64,000 nucleotides of DNA from positions 310,001 through 374,000 of the forward strand of contig NZ_LT629758.1 in the NCBI RefSeq assembly GCF_900104725.1, in the 5' to 3' direction. Positions within the stretch are counted from its first letter, which is position 1, and each line of letters begins with the position of its first letter. The position numbers and the translations under genes are program-made. A model generated the notes under the pieces. It was not told the origin of the DNA, searched no databases, and saw only the letters and a list, made by a program, of their open reading frames with translations. Shown piece by piece: positions 19,971-27,625 of the stretch. The stretch is from Actinoplanes derwentensis. GTDB taxonomy: Bacteria > Actinomycetota > Actinomycetes > Mycobacteriales > Micromonosporaceae.

Positions 19971-20708
19971 ATGAGGCGCAGGTTCACCCTCTCCGTGCTG
20001 ACCGGGACCGCGGTCGCCGGTTCCCTCCTGGTGGCCGTCTCCCCGGCGTCCGCCCACGGCTACATCTCGTCCCCGCCCAGCCGCCAAGCCAACTGCGCCA
20101 GCGGCGCGGTCTCCGGCTGCGGCGACATCGTCTACGAACCGCAGAGCGTGGAAGCCCCGAAAGGCTCGACGCAGTGCAACGGCGGCGGCAGCCGGTTCGC
20201 CGTCCTCAACGACACGTCGAAGAACTGGCCGGCCGCGACCGTCGGCACCAGCGTCACCTTCAACTGGGTGCTGACCGCCCGGCACTCCACCTCGACCTGG
20301 GAATACTTCATCGGCGGCACCCGGGTCGCGTCGTTCAACGACGGCGGCGCCCAGCCGGGTGCCACCAAGTCGCACACGGTGAGCCTGGCCGGGTTCAGTG
20401 GCCGGCAGACGGTGCTGGCCCGCTGGAACATCGCCGACACGATCAACGCGTTCTACTCGTGCGTCGACGTGAACATCGGCGGCGGCGGCACTCCGACGCC
20501 GACCCCGACCCCCACCCCGACGGTCAGCCCGACCCCCACCCCGACGCCGACGGCCTCCAGTGGGACGACGACGTGGACGGCCGGGACCGCGTACCAGGTC
20601 GGCGCCCGGGTGACCTACAACGGCGTCAGCTACCAGTGCCGGCAGGCGCACACCGCGCTCGCCGGCTGGGAACCCCCGTACACCGCGGCGCTGTGGGCCG
20701 CGGTCTAG
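19971..20708 (+). CDS. Secreted AA10 lytic polysaccharide monooxygenase with CBM5/12 domain
   Basis: 245 residues. A signal peptide of 28 residues ends ASA, exposing the His that becomes the N-terminal half of the copper histidine brace (HGYISSPPSR). The second brace His is His105 (ARHSTSTWE), and the axial Phe is in DTINAFYSC. A Thr-Pro linker (TPTPTP) follows, then a C-terminal CBM5/12 chitin-binding module (about 200-245; WTAGTAYQVGARVTYNG). AA10 enzymes cleave chitin or cellulose oxidatively; the C-terminal module argues for chitin. AGGAG lies eight bases before the ATG. The next gene starts inside this one's end. Confidence 0.95.
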   Translation: MRRRFTLSVLTGTAVAGSLLVAVSPASAHGYISSPPSRQANCASGAVSGCGDIVYEPQSVEAPKGSTQCNGGGSRFAVLNDTSKNWPAATVGTSVTFNWVLTARHSTSTWEYFIGGTRVASFNDGGAQPGATKSHTVSLAGFSGRQTVLARWNIADTINAFYSCVDVNIGGGGTPTPTPTPTPTVSPTPTPTPTASSGTTTWTAGTAYQVGARVTYNGVSYQCRQAHTALAGWEPPYTAALWAAV

Positions 20709-21262
20709 CGCTCCGGGCCGCCCTCGTACTCCTGCTGAGCGTTGCGGCCTGCGGGACACCGCCGGCCGCGGCGCCCAACGGCACCGATGTGATGTTCCTG
20801 CAGATGGGGCTGGTGCAGATCGCCGAGGGGGACCGGGTCGCCCAGGTCACCGAGCGGAGGGCGGCCGATCCGGAGATCCGGGCGGTCGCCACCGAACTGC
20901 GCGCCGCGTGGCGTACCGAGGTTCCGATGATGCGCGGCTGGCTGCAGGAGTGGGGGAAGCCACGGGAAGCCGATCCCGGCGACGGGCCGCACGCCGGGCA
21001 CGGTGCCCTGCACGCGTTGCGTGAGGAGGACTTCGCCGGGCTGAGCGAGTTCGAGGGAAGTGAGTTCGACCGGGCCGCGGTGGCGTTGCTGCTCGGTAAC
21101 CTGCACAACGCGATGGAGACCATCCGGATGCAGGCGGCCGATGGTTCGTACCCGCAAGCGGTTGATCTCGCCGAACGCATGACCGAGTCGCGGCAGCATC
21201 AGATCCAGCGCCTGCTCGCGCTGGCCGCGGGCGAAAAACCCGAGGGCGAACAAGACGATTGA
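20693..21262 (+). CDS. DUF305 lipoprotein
   Basis: 189 residues from GTG 20693, which overlaps the end of the LPMO gene by 16 bases. A signal sequence (LALRAALVLLLSVAAC) ends in a lipobox Cys, followed by a four-helix DUF305 domain with MFLQMG, the HxxxM-rich segment GPHAGHGALHALREEDFAGL and HNAMETIRMQA. Family members are periplasmic or surface copper/ferritin-like proteins of unclear role. Being coupled to a copper-dependent LPMO, it could help supply or handle copper; this is inference. Confidence 0.83.
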   Translation: MGRGLALRAALVLLLSVAACGTPPAAAPNGTDVMFLQMGLVQIAEGDRVAQVTERRAADPEIRAVATELRAAWRTEVPMMRGWLQEWGKPREADPGDGPHAGHGALHALREEDFAGLSEFEGSEFDRAAVALLLGNLHNAMETIRMQAADGSYPQAVDLAERMTESRQHQIQRLLALAAGEKPEGEQDD

Positions 21263-21278
21263 TGGGTACGTTCGGCGC

Positions 21279-21794
21279 GTGCCCGAACTGATCACACCGA
21301 CCACGCGACTGTACGAATCCTGGACCGAGTCCCGCGACGAGTGGGGCCACGACGAGCACCCGCCCGGCGCGGGTCTGCGGGCCACCGACGAGGTCGGCAC
21401 GGCTGCCGGGTTCGCCGCCTGGGTCGCCCGCCTGCGTGCGGCGGAGGTGAGCGTGCCCGACGGCTGGGTGCGGTGCTCGTTCCGCTGGATCGTCGAGGGC
21501 GATCGTTATCTGGGCGCGATCGCCCTGCGTCACGAGCTGAACGACTTCCTACTCGACGCCGGCGGCCACATCGGGTACGGCATCCGCCCGTCGGAACGCA
21601 AGCGGGGCCTGGCCACATGGGCGCTGGCCGAAGTCCTGCCGCTGGCCCGTGAGCTGGGGCTGGACCGGGTGCTGATCACCTGTGACGACGACAATCCCGC
21701 CTCGGCGCGGGTGATCGAGCGCCACGGCGGTGTCCTGGAGGACGTGCGGGACACGACGCTCGGCATCGTCCGGCGTTACTGGATCACGCTGTAG
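21279..21794 (+). CDS. GNAT-family N-acetyltransferase
   Basis: 171 residues with the GNAT core: strand and acetyl-CoA loop IGYGIRPSERKRGLATWAL (Q/RxxGxG/A region is SERKRGLAT), followed by VLITCDDDNPASARVIERHGG. Length is typical. Substrate unknown. GTG start at 21279. Its end overlaps by 11 bases the end of the convergent LysR gene. Confidence 0.9.
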   Translation: MPELITPTTRLYESWTESRDEWGHDEHPPGAGLRATDEVGTAAGFAAWVARLRAAEVSVPDGWVRCSFRWIVEGDRYLGAIALRHELNDFLLDAGGHIGYGIRPSERKRGLATWALAEVLPLARELGLDRVLITCDDDNPASARVIERHGGVLEDVRDTTLGIVRRYWITL

Positions 21795-22701
21795 CCAGGG
21801 GAGTGGCGGGCAGGGCGCCGACGGTGGCGCGCAGCGTCTGCAGCAGGGCCGTGACCAGGGGGTCGGTGCGGCGGCGTTTCGAGGTGGCCGCACCGACGTA
21901 CCGGCACGGCGCGGGTGGGGCGACCCGGGCCGCGGTCAGCCCGGAGGCGTCGGCGGTGAGCGCCACCTCCGGGATCATCGCGATGCCCACGCCGGCCCGG
22001 ACCAGGGACTGCGCGAACTGGTAGTCGGTGCCCCGGCACGCGGTCTCCACCTGGAATCCGGCCAGGGCCGCGTAGTGGTCGAGCATCTCGCTGATCGACA
22101 TGCAGCCGTGCACCCAGCGTTCCCCGGCGAGTTCGGCGATGGCTACCGAGGTGCGCCCGGCGTGCCGGTGCCCGGCCGGCAGGACGATCCACATCGGGTC
22201 GTCCAGCAGTGGCAGCCAGTCCAGTCCGGCGGGGATCGGCGGTGGCCCGTCGAAGTGGTAGACCAGCGCCAGGTCGGCCGCCCCGGAGCGGACCAGCGGC
22301 AGGCTCTCCTCCGGTTCGCTCTCGATCACGGTCAGTTCGACCGCCGGATGGCCGGTGGTGAACCCGATCAGCGCGTGCGGCAGGATCCGCTGCCCGCCGC
22401 TGGTGAAGGTGGCCACGGTGAGGCTCTCGACGCGTTCGGTGGCGAGCCGGGCGATCTCGCGTTCGGCGGTCAGCAGCTCGGCGTCGATGGTCTCCGCGGC
22501 GCCGATGAGGACCCGGCCGGCGTCGGTGAGTTCGACGCCGCGGGTGCTGCGCCGGACGACGGCCGTGCCGACGGCTCGTTCCAGGGCGCTGATCTGCTGG
22601 GAGACCGCGGACGGGGTGAGGCGCAGCCCGGCGGCCGCGCGGTTGAAGCTGCCGTGCCGGGCGACCTCGCTGAGCACGCGCAGACGACGCGGATCGATCA
22701 T
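21784..22701 (-). CDS. LysR-family transcriptional regulator
   Basis: 305 residues. N-terminal winged helix (LRVLSEVARHGSFNRAAAGL, read within residues 6-30; TPSAVSQQISALE) and a C-terminal substrate-binding fold. The start ATG is 22701. The gene is divergent from a DMT transporter with 70 bases between the starts, the usual arrangement for a LysR regulator and its target exporter. Confidence 0.95.
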   Translation of the reverse strand: MIDPRRLRVLSEVARHGSFNRAAAGLRLTPSAVSQQISALERAVGTAVVRRSTRGVELTDAGRVLIGAAETIDAELLTAEREIARLATERVESLTVATFTSGGQRILPHALIGFTTGHPAVELTVIESEPEESLPLVRSGAADLALVYHFDGPPPIPAGLDWLPLLDDPMWIVLPAGHRHAGRTSVAIAELAGERWVHGCMSISEMLDHYAALAGFQVETACRGTDYQFAQSLVRAGVGIAMIPEVALTADASGLTAARVAPPAPCRYVGAATSKRRRTDPLVTALLQTLRATVGALPATPLATA

Positions 22702-22771
22702 CAGTTTTCCTTAACACGGCATCAGTAAGTAGCCACTTCCGCTTACCACCGTACGGGTCCAGGGTGAAGAG

Positions 22772-23644
22772 GTGAATCGTCTCGCCTGGTATCTCTTCGC
22801 CGCGGTCTCCGTCCTGTGGGGGATTCCGTACTTCCTCATCAAGATCGCGATCGAGGACCTGTCGCCGCTGCTGGTGGTCGCCGGTCGCGCCGCGATCGCC
22901 GCCGCCGTCCTGATCCCGGTCGCCCTGCTCCGCGGCACCCTCGGCTCGCTGCACGGCAACTTCCGGACCGTCGCGCTGATCTCGGCCGTGCACATCATCG
23001 GCCCGTTCCTGCTGATCACCTACGGCGAGCAGCACATCACCTCGTCGCTGACCGGCATCCTGATCGCCGTCGAACCGGTGGTCATCGCATTGATGATGGC
23101 GCGGACCGAGCCGCTCACCCCGATGCGGACGGCCGGGCTGCTGACCGGGTTCGCCGGTGTGGTCGTGCTGGTCGGGGTGGATCTGGGCGGCGACCGCTGG
23201 GGTCTGCTCGGTGCCGGGATGGTGCTGCTCGCCGCGATCAGTTACGCCTGGGCCGTCATGCTCGTGCAACGCCGGGCCGCGCATCTGCCGCCGGAGGCGC
23301 TCACCGTCGGCACCACGGTGACCACCACGGTCGTGCTGGCCCCGCTCAGTCTGCTGGTGCTGCCGACCGGGCCGGTGGGACTGGACGCCTGGGGTGCGCT
23401 GATCGCTCTCGGGGTGCTCTGCACGGCGGTGGCGCTGCTCGCGTTCTACCGTCTGATCGCCCTGGCCGGGTCGAACCGGGCGGGCCTGGTCACCTATGTC
23501 AACCCGGTGGTGGCGGTGCTGCTCGGTGTGGTCCTGCTCAATGAGCCGATCGGGGTGGGCACAGTGGCCGGTTTCGCGCTGGTGGTGGCCGGATGCTGGT
23601 TGTCCACCCGGCCGACGGTGGCACTGACCAGGTCCTCTGTCTAA
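22772..23644 (+). CDS. DMT-family (EamA) transporter
   Basis: 290 residues, ten membrane helices in two EamA halves (WYLFAAVSVLWGIPYFLIK at the start; the second half has NPVVAVLLGVVLLNEP). These are drug/metabolite exporters, often of amino acids. GTG start at 22772 after GGTGAAGAG. The divergent LysR gene is the likely regulator. Confidence 0.93.
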   Translation: MNRLAWYLFAAVSVLWGIPYFLIKIAIEDLSPLLVVAGRAAIAAAVLIPVALLRGTLGSLHGNFRTVALISAVHIIGPFLLITYGEQHITSSLTGILIAVEPVVIALMMARTEPLTPMRTAGLLTGFAGVVVLVGVDLGGDRWGLLGAGMVLLAAISYAWAVMLVQRRAAHLPPEALTVGTTVTTTVVLAPLSLLVLPTGPVGLDAWGALIALGVLCTAVALLAFYRLIALAGSNRAGLVTYVNPVVAVLLGVVLLNEPIGVGTVAGFALVVAGCWLSTRPTVALTRSSV

Positions 23645-23820
23645 CCGCTGCGATATTGCCAGCCAACTCACAGCAAGTCGACAGCTGACAAACCTGTCCT
23701 GCACAGGATTTTTGCGAAACCTTTGCCAAGTCTTCAAGATCAGTGGGAAGACCTGGAGAAGGAGCGCCATGCGGCAGTCGGGGACGACAGAACCGGTCGA
23801 AGCGATCTACGGTGGTCGTC

Positions 23821-24822
23821 ATGTCGAGTGACCGCCCGATCTTCGTCGTCGGTTGTCCCCGGTCCGGTACGACGATGCTGCAACTGATGTTGCACGCGCA
23901 TCCGCGGATCGCGCTGCCGCCGGAGACCCGCTTCCTGCTCGCGGGCTACCAGAAGCGCGCCGAGTTCGGTGACCTCACCGAGGCCGCCAACCGGGAGGAG
24001 CTGGCCCGCTTCATCGTCACGTCGGCACACTTCGAGGACCTGGGCCTGGACCCCGAGCAGACCGCCGAGGCGATCGTGGCCGGCCCGCCCACGCTCGGTT
24101 CGGCGTTCGGCGTCGTCTTCCGGATGTACTCGGAGCGGTTCGGCAAACCCCGCTGGGGCGACAAACGGCCGCTCTACCTGCGGCATCTGCCGACGATCCG
24201 GCGGCTCTTCCCGGACGCGCAGATCATCAACATCATGCGGGACGGGCGGGACTGCGTGGCTTCGCTCAAGGAGACGCCGTGGAAACCGTCCGAGTTCGAC
24301 ACCCTCATCGACTACTGGGCCAAGTCGGCCGACGCGTCGCTGATGGCCGCCCGGCGCTACCCGAAGGACGTCTTCCACCAGGTGCGTTATGAGGACCTGG
24401 TCGCCGACCCGGAACCGCATCTGCGCCGGATCTGTGACTTCCTGGAGGAGGACTACGACCCGGCGATGAGTACGCCGAACAAGCTCGCGTCGGTGGCCGT
24501 GCCCGAGTACAAGACCTGGCACACCCTCACCCACCAGGCGCCCACCACCGAACGGATCCAGAGCTGGCGCACCCGCCTCACCGACGAGGAACTGCGCCGG
24601 TGCGAGGCGGCGTTCGGTGAGCAGCTCACCAAGTTCGGGTACCGCCCGTCGATCCCGGTGCCACGCACCGCCCGGATGCGCTCGGACGCCAAACTGATCG
24701 CCCGGCACCGGCTCGGCCCGGCACGGCAGGCGGCCCGCAACCTGTTCCGCCCGGCCGAGGTGGCCGAGCCGCCGGTCGCCGCGCTGCTCACCAAGGGCCA
24801 GCTCAAAGGAGTCGCCGCCTAG
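23821..24822 (+). CDS. PAPS-type sulfotransferase family protein
   Basis: 333 residues from ATG 23821. It opens with FVVGCPRSGTTMLQL, the phosphate-binding loop for the PAPS sulfuryl donor, and has the 3'-phosphate segment near VRYEDLVADPEPHLRRI. Prokaryotic members sulfate sugars, lipids or natural products. The acceptor is unknown and no sulfate-activation gene lies nearby. The gene ends before a hairpin that also faces the two-component genes. Confidence 0.9.
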   Translation: MSSDRPIFVVGCPRSGTTMLQLMLHAHPRIALPPETRFLLAGYQKRAEFGDLTEAANREELARFIVTSAHFEDLGLDPEQTAEAIVAGPPTLGSAFGVVFRMYSERFGKPRWGDKRPLYLRHLPTIRRLFPDAQIINIMRDGRDCVASLKETPWKPSEFDTLIDYWAKSADASLMAARRYPKDVFHQVRYEDLVADPEPHLRRICDFLEEDYDPAMSTPNKLASVAVPEYKTWHTLTHQAPTTERIQSWRTRLTDEELRRCEAAFGEQLTKFGYRPSIPVPRTARMRSDAKLIARHRLGPARQAARNLFRPAEVAEPPVAALLTKGQLKGVAA

Positions 24823-24835
24823 GGAGATGCCCGAG

Positions 24836-24860
24836 GCCGGGGTGTGATTCGCACCCCGGC
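24836..24860. terminator. Bidirectional terminator
   Basis: GCCGGGGTG and CACCCCGGC, a perfect 9-bp stem with a 7-base loop, 14 bases after the sulfotransferase stop and just beyond the stop of the convergent response regulator. Confidence 0.7.
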
Positions 24861-24864
24861 TCCT

Positions 24865-25502
24865 CTAGGACACCAGCCGCCGCTCCCAGGCCCACGCGGC
24901 GATCTCCACCCGGTTCCGGGTGCCCAGCTTGGTGTGGATGCTGCCGAGATGGGTCTTCACGGTGCCGACCGAGATGAACAGCCCACCGGCGATCTCCGCG
25001 TTGGTCTGGCCGCGGGCGGTCAGGCGGACCACCTCCAACTCCCGGGGGACAGCCCGCCGTCGCCCCCGACCGGAACCGGAGCCGCCAGATGACGCAGCAG
25101 CCGGACCGTGATCGACGGGCTGACCAGCGCGTCCCCGGAGGCGGCCGCCCGCACCGCCTCGATCAGCAGAGCCGGGCCGGAGTCCTTGAGCAGGAAACCG
25201 GCCGCGCCGCCGAGCAGGGCCTGATGCACGTACTCGTCGAGGTCGAAGGTGGTCACCACGACCACCTTCACCGGGTCCGGCACGTCCGGCCCGGCCAGTA
25301 GCCGCAGCGCCTGCAGACCGTCCATCCGCGGCATCCGGATGTCCATCAGCGCCACGTCCGGTTTCAGTCGCCGCGCCTCGGCGACCGCCTTCACCCCGTC
25401 CGCGGCCTCGCCGACGACCTCCATGTCCGGCTGCGCGCCGAGGATCATGCCGAAACCGGTCCGGACCATCGCCTGGTCGTCGGCGATCAACACCCTGATC
25501 AC
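24865..25502 (-). pseudogene. NarL/LuxR-type response regulator, frameshifted in a C-tract
   Basis: The receiver domain starts at GTG 25502 (IRVLIADDQAMVRTGFGMIL) with Asp in ALMDIRMPRMDG and Lys in FLLKDSG. The DNA-binding domain (RELEVVRLTARGQTNAEIAG, then SVGTVKTHLGSIHTKL) is in another frame, ending at TAG 24867-24865. The two join at 25041-25048, where the coding strand has five C before GGG; six C would give LSPRELEV and a full-length protein. So one base is missing in a homopolymer: real mutation, phase-variable switch or sequencing error. Without the repair the receiver would run into unrelated residues and stop near 25020. Start overlaps the kinase stop (GTGA). Confidence 0.9.
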
Positions 25503-26668
25503 GAAACACTCCACTCCAGTGGCAACACCGCGTCGACCACCCATCCGCCTGCGACACCCGGTCCCGCGGTGATCTTCCCGCCGACCGTGCGGACCCGCTC
25601 GGTGAGGCCGACGAGACCATATCCGGGGCGTTCGCGCGGTGTGGGCGGGCGGGGTGCGGGTCCGTCGTCGCTCACTCTGACTGCCAACTGCCCGGCCGTA
25701 CGAGTGAGCTGCACCTCCACCCTGCCCGCCTCCGGGGCGTGCTGTCTGATGTTGGTGAGAGCCTCCATCACCACCCGGTACACCGAGGTGGAGACCTCCA
25801 CCGGCAGTCCGGTCATGTCGCCGTCGAGGTGCAGCCGGGCCACCGCCCCACCAGCCGCGGTGAACTGCCCGACCAGGGTCTCCAGATCGCCGACCCCGGC
25901 GACCGGAGCGAGCGGCGCGTCCGGCCGGGACTCCGGGTCCCGCAGCACCCCGACCATCCGCCGCATCGACGCCATCGTCTCGCTGCCCGCCTGCTCGATC
26001 TGCTCCAGGGCCAGCAGCACCCGTTTCGGGTCCTGCTCGGCGATGAACCGGGCCCCCTGCGCCTGCACGACGATGCCGGTGACGTGATGGGCGATGAAGT
26101 CGTGCAGGTCGCGGGCGAACTCGGCGCGCTGCTCGGCCCGGACCGCGTCGACCGCCCGCTGCCGGTTGCTCTCCAGCGTGCGCAGGTAGACCCCGATGCC
26201 GATGGCGGCCGCCCCGGCCAGCGCCTGGATCAGGCCGAAGGTGACCACATAACCACTGTCCAGCTGGCCGGACCGCAGTGGCACCAGGCCCACGGCCAGC
26301 AGCAGCACCGCCACCGCCGGGACCGCCCACACCGCCCGGCCCCGGCGCGCCACCACCATCAGCGTCCCGAGCAGGGCCACCGACTCGGCCAGACCCCAGA
26401 GCGTGTTGGCCGCCCCGTGCCGGTAGAGGAACACACTCAGCACCATCGAGTGCAGGCCCAGCACGAGCGCCGCTCCCGGCAGGACCACCGAGTCCTGCCG
26501 GTGGGCGGGCAGCCAGACCGCCGCGGCGATCATCGCGGCCGCCACCCGCCAGAGGGCGACCGAGACACTGTCACCGGCCAGGCCCCCTTTCACGTCGACG
26601 ATGCCGAGGAGAGCCAGCAGCCCGAGGGCGGAGAGCTGGCCCATGCGGAGCAGGGCGAGGTTCATCAT
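25499..26668 (-). CDS. NarL-type sensor histidine kinase
   Basis: 389 residues from ATG 26668, the first Met before the membrane region. Six or so helices (about 10-170) form the sensor; a coiled coil leads to the HisKA_3 motif EFARDLHDFIAHHVTGIVVQ (His in RDLHD), then an ATPase domain with NIRQHAPEAGRVEV and DDGPAPRPP; GYGLVGLTERV is the glycine-rich loop. It is coupled to the frameshifted regulator (GTGA overlap). The pair is divergent from an ABC ATPase and permease, probably the target genes. Confidence 0.93.
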   Translation of the reverse strand: MMNLALLRMGQLSALGLLALLGIVDVKGGLAGDSVSVALWRVAAAMIAAAVWLPAHRQDSVVLPGAALVLGLHSMVLSVFLYRHGAANTLWGLAESVALLGTLMVVARRGRAVWAVPAVAVLLLAVGLVPLRSGQLDSGYVVTFGLIQALAGAAAIGIGVYLRTLESNRQRAVDAVRAEQRAEFARDLHDFIAHHVTGIVVQAQGARFIAEQDPKRVLLALEQIEQAGSETMASMRRMVGVLRDPESRPDAPLAPVAGVGDLETLVGQFTAAGGAVARLHLDGDMTGLPVEVSTSVYRVVMEALTNIRQHAPEAGRVEVQLTRTAGQLAVRVSDDGPAPRPPTPRERPGYGLVGLTERVRTVGGKITAGPGVAGGWVVDAVLPLEWSVS

Positions 26669-26810
26669 CGTGACCCAGCGTAGGCGGCCGGATGTCGGTC
26701 TCCATCGGCCGAAAGTAATAGCCCGGTCCCTGACTTGCGAGGGATGCGGCGGGGTGTCGCGTTCGGCCAGGATCGATCGTGTCCGATCCCCGTGAGCTTG
26801 GAGTTCCCGC

Positions 26811-27578
26811 ATGCAGAGGCAGTCCGCACCCGTCACCGACCGCGATGGCCTGGCCGCGGTCGCGGCGGTGGACCTGGTGAAGGTCTACGGCACCGGCGAC
26901 ACCGCGGTCCGCGCGCTCGACGGCGTGACCGTGGGGTTCCAGCGTGGCCGGTTCACCGCGATCATGGGCCCGTCCGGCTCCGGCAAGTCGACGCTCATGC
27001 ACTGCCTGGCCGGTCTGGACACGGCCACCACGGGCCAGGTGCTGCTCGGTGGCACCGACCTGACGAAACAGCCGGACAAGGTGCTCACCAAGGCCCGGCG
27101 GGAGCGGATCGGTTTCGTCTTCCAGTCGTTCAACCTGCTGCCGCAGCTCACCGCGGCCGCCAACATCACGCTCCCGCTCGACCTGGCCGGCCGTCAACCG
27201 GACGCCGCCTTCCTGGACCGGCTGATCACCACCCTCGGGCTGGCCGGCCGACTCGGTCACCTGCCCAGCGAACTCTCCGGCGGCCAGCAGCAGCGGGTCG
27301 CCCTGGCCCGGGCCCTGGCCTCCCGCCCCGAGGTGGTCTTCGCCGACGAGCCGACCGGCAACCTCGACTCCCGCTCCGGCGCCGAAGTGCTCAACCTGCT
27401 CCGGGACTCGGCCCGCGACCTGGGCCAGACCATCGTCATGGTCACCCACGACCCGGGCGCCGCCGCTTACGCCGACCGGGTCGTCCTGCTCGCCGACGGG
27501 CGGCTGGCCGGCGAGATCCACGGTCCGGACACCGCCTCCGTCACCGCCGCCCTGCAGAGCCTGGCGGCCGGCCGATGA
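26811..27578 (+). CDS. MacB/LolD-type ABC ATP-binding protein
   Basis: 255 residues: Walker [11 protein letters not shown]-loop [12 protein letters not shown], signature [12 protein letters not shown], Walker [13 protein letters not shown], switch His in VTHDPGA. This is the MacB/FtsE subclass that works with FtsX-like permeases, which act by coupling ATP binding to outer-face movement. The partner permease follows; a 16-codon ORF lies between. ATG 26811 was taken as start. Confidence 0.94.
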   Translation: MQRQSAPVTDRDGLAAVAAVDLVKVYGTGDTAVRALDGVTVGFQRGRFTAIMGPSGSGKSTLMHCLAGLDTATTGQVLLGGTDLTKQPDKVLTKARRERIGFVFQSFNLLPQLTAAANITLPLDLAGRQPDAAFLDRLITTLGLAGRLGHLPSELSGGQQQRVALARALASRPEVVFADEPTGNLDSRSGAEVLNLLRDSARDLGQTIVMVTHDPGAAAYADRVVLLADGRLAGEIHGPDTASVTAALQSLAAGR

Positions 27579-27625
27579 GCGAGCCCGTGACCGTCTCCGC
27601 CGGCGCCGGGCAGGTGGCGCGATGA
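27575..27625 (+). CDS. 16-residue coupling ORF between ABC ATPase and permease
   Basis: [16 protein letters not shown] is enclosed by an ATGA overlap with the ATPase stop (27575-27578) and an ATGA overlap with the permease start (27622-27625). The chain of overlaps would let ribosomes pass from one gene to the next. It may be a translational coupler rather than a functional peptide. Confidence 0.45.
   Translation: MSEPVTVSAGAGQVAR

Noticed and set aside
19934..20692. N-terminal half of the 442-residue frame overlapping the LPMO gene
   Set aside because: It is the antiphase of the clear LPMO gene. Only its 3' part (from GTG 20693) has a signal sequence and DUF305 fold.
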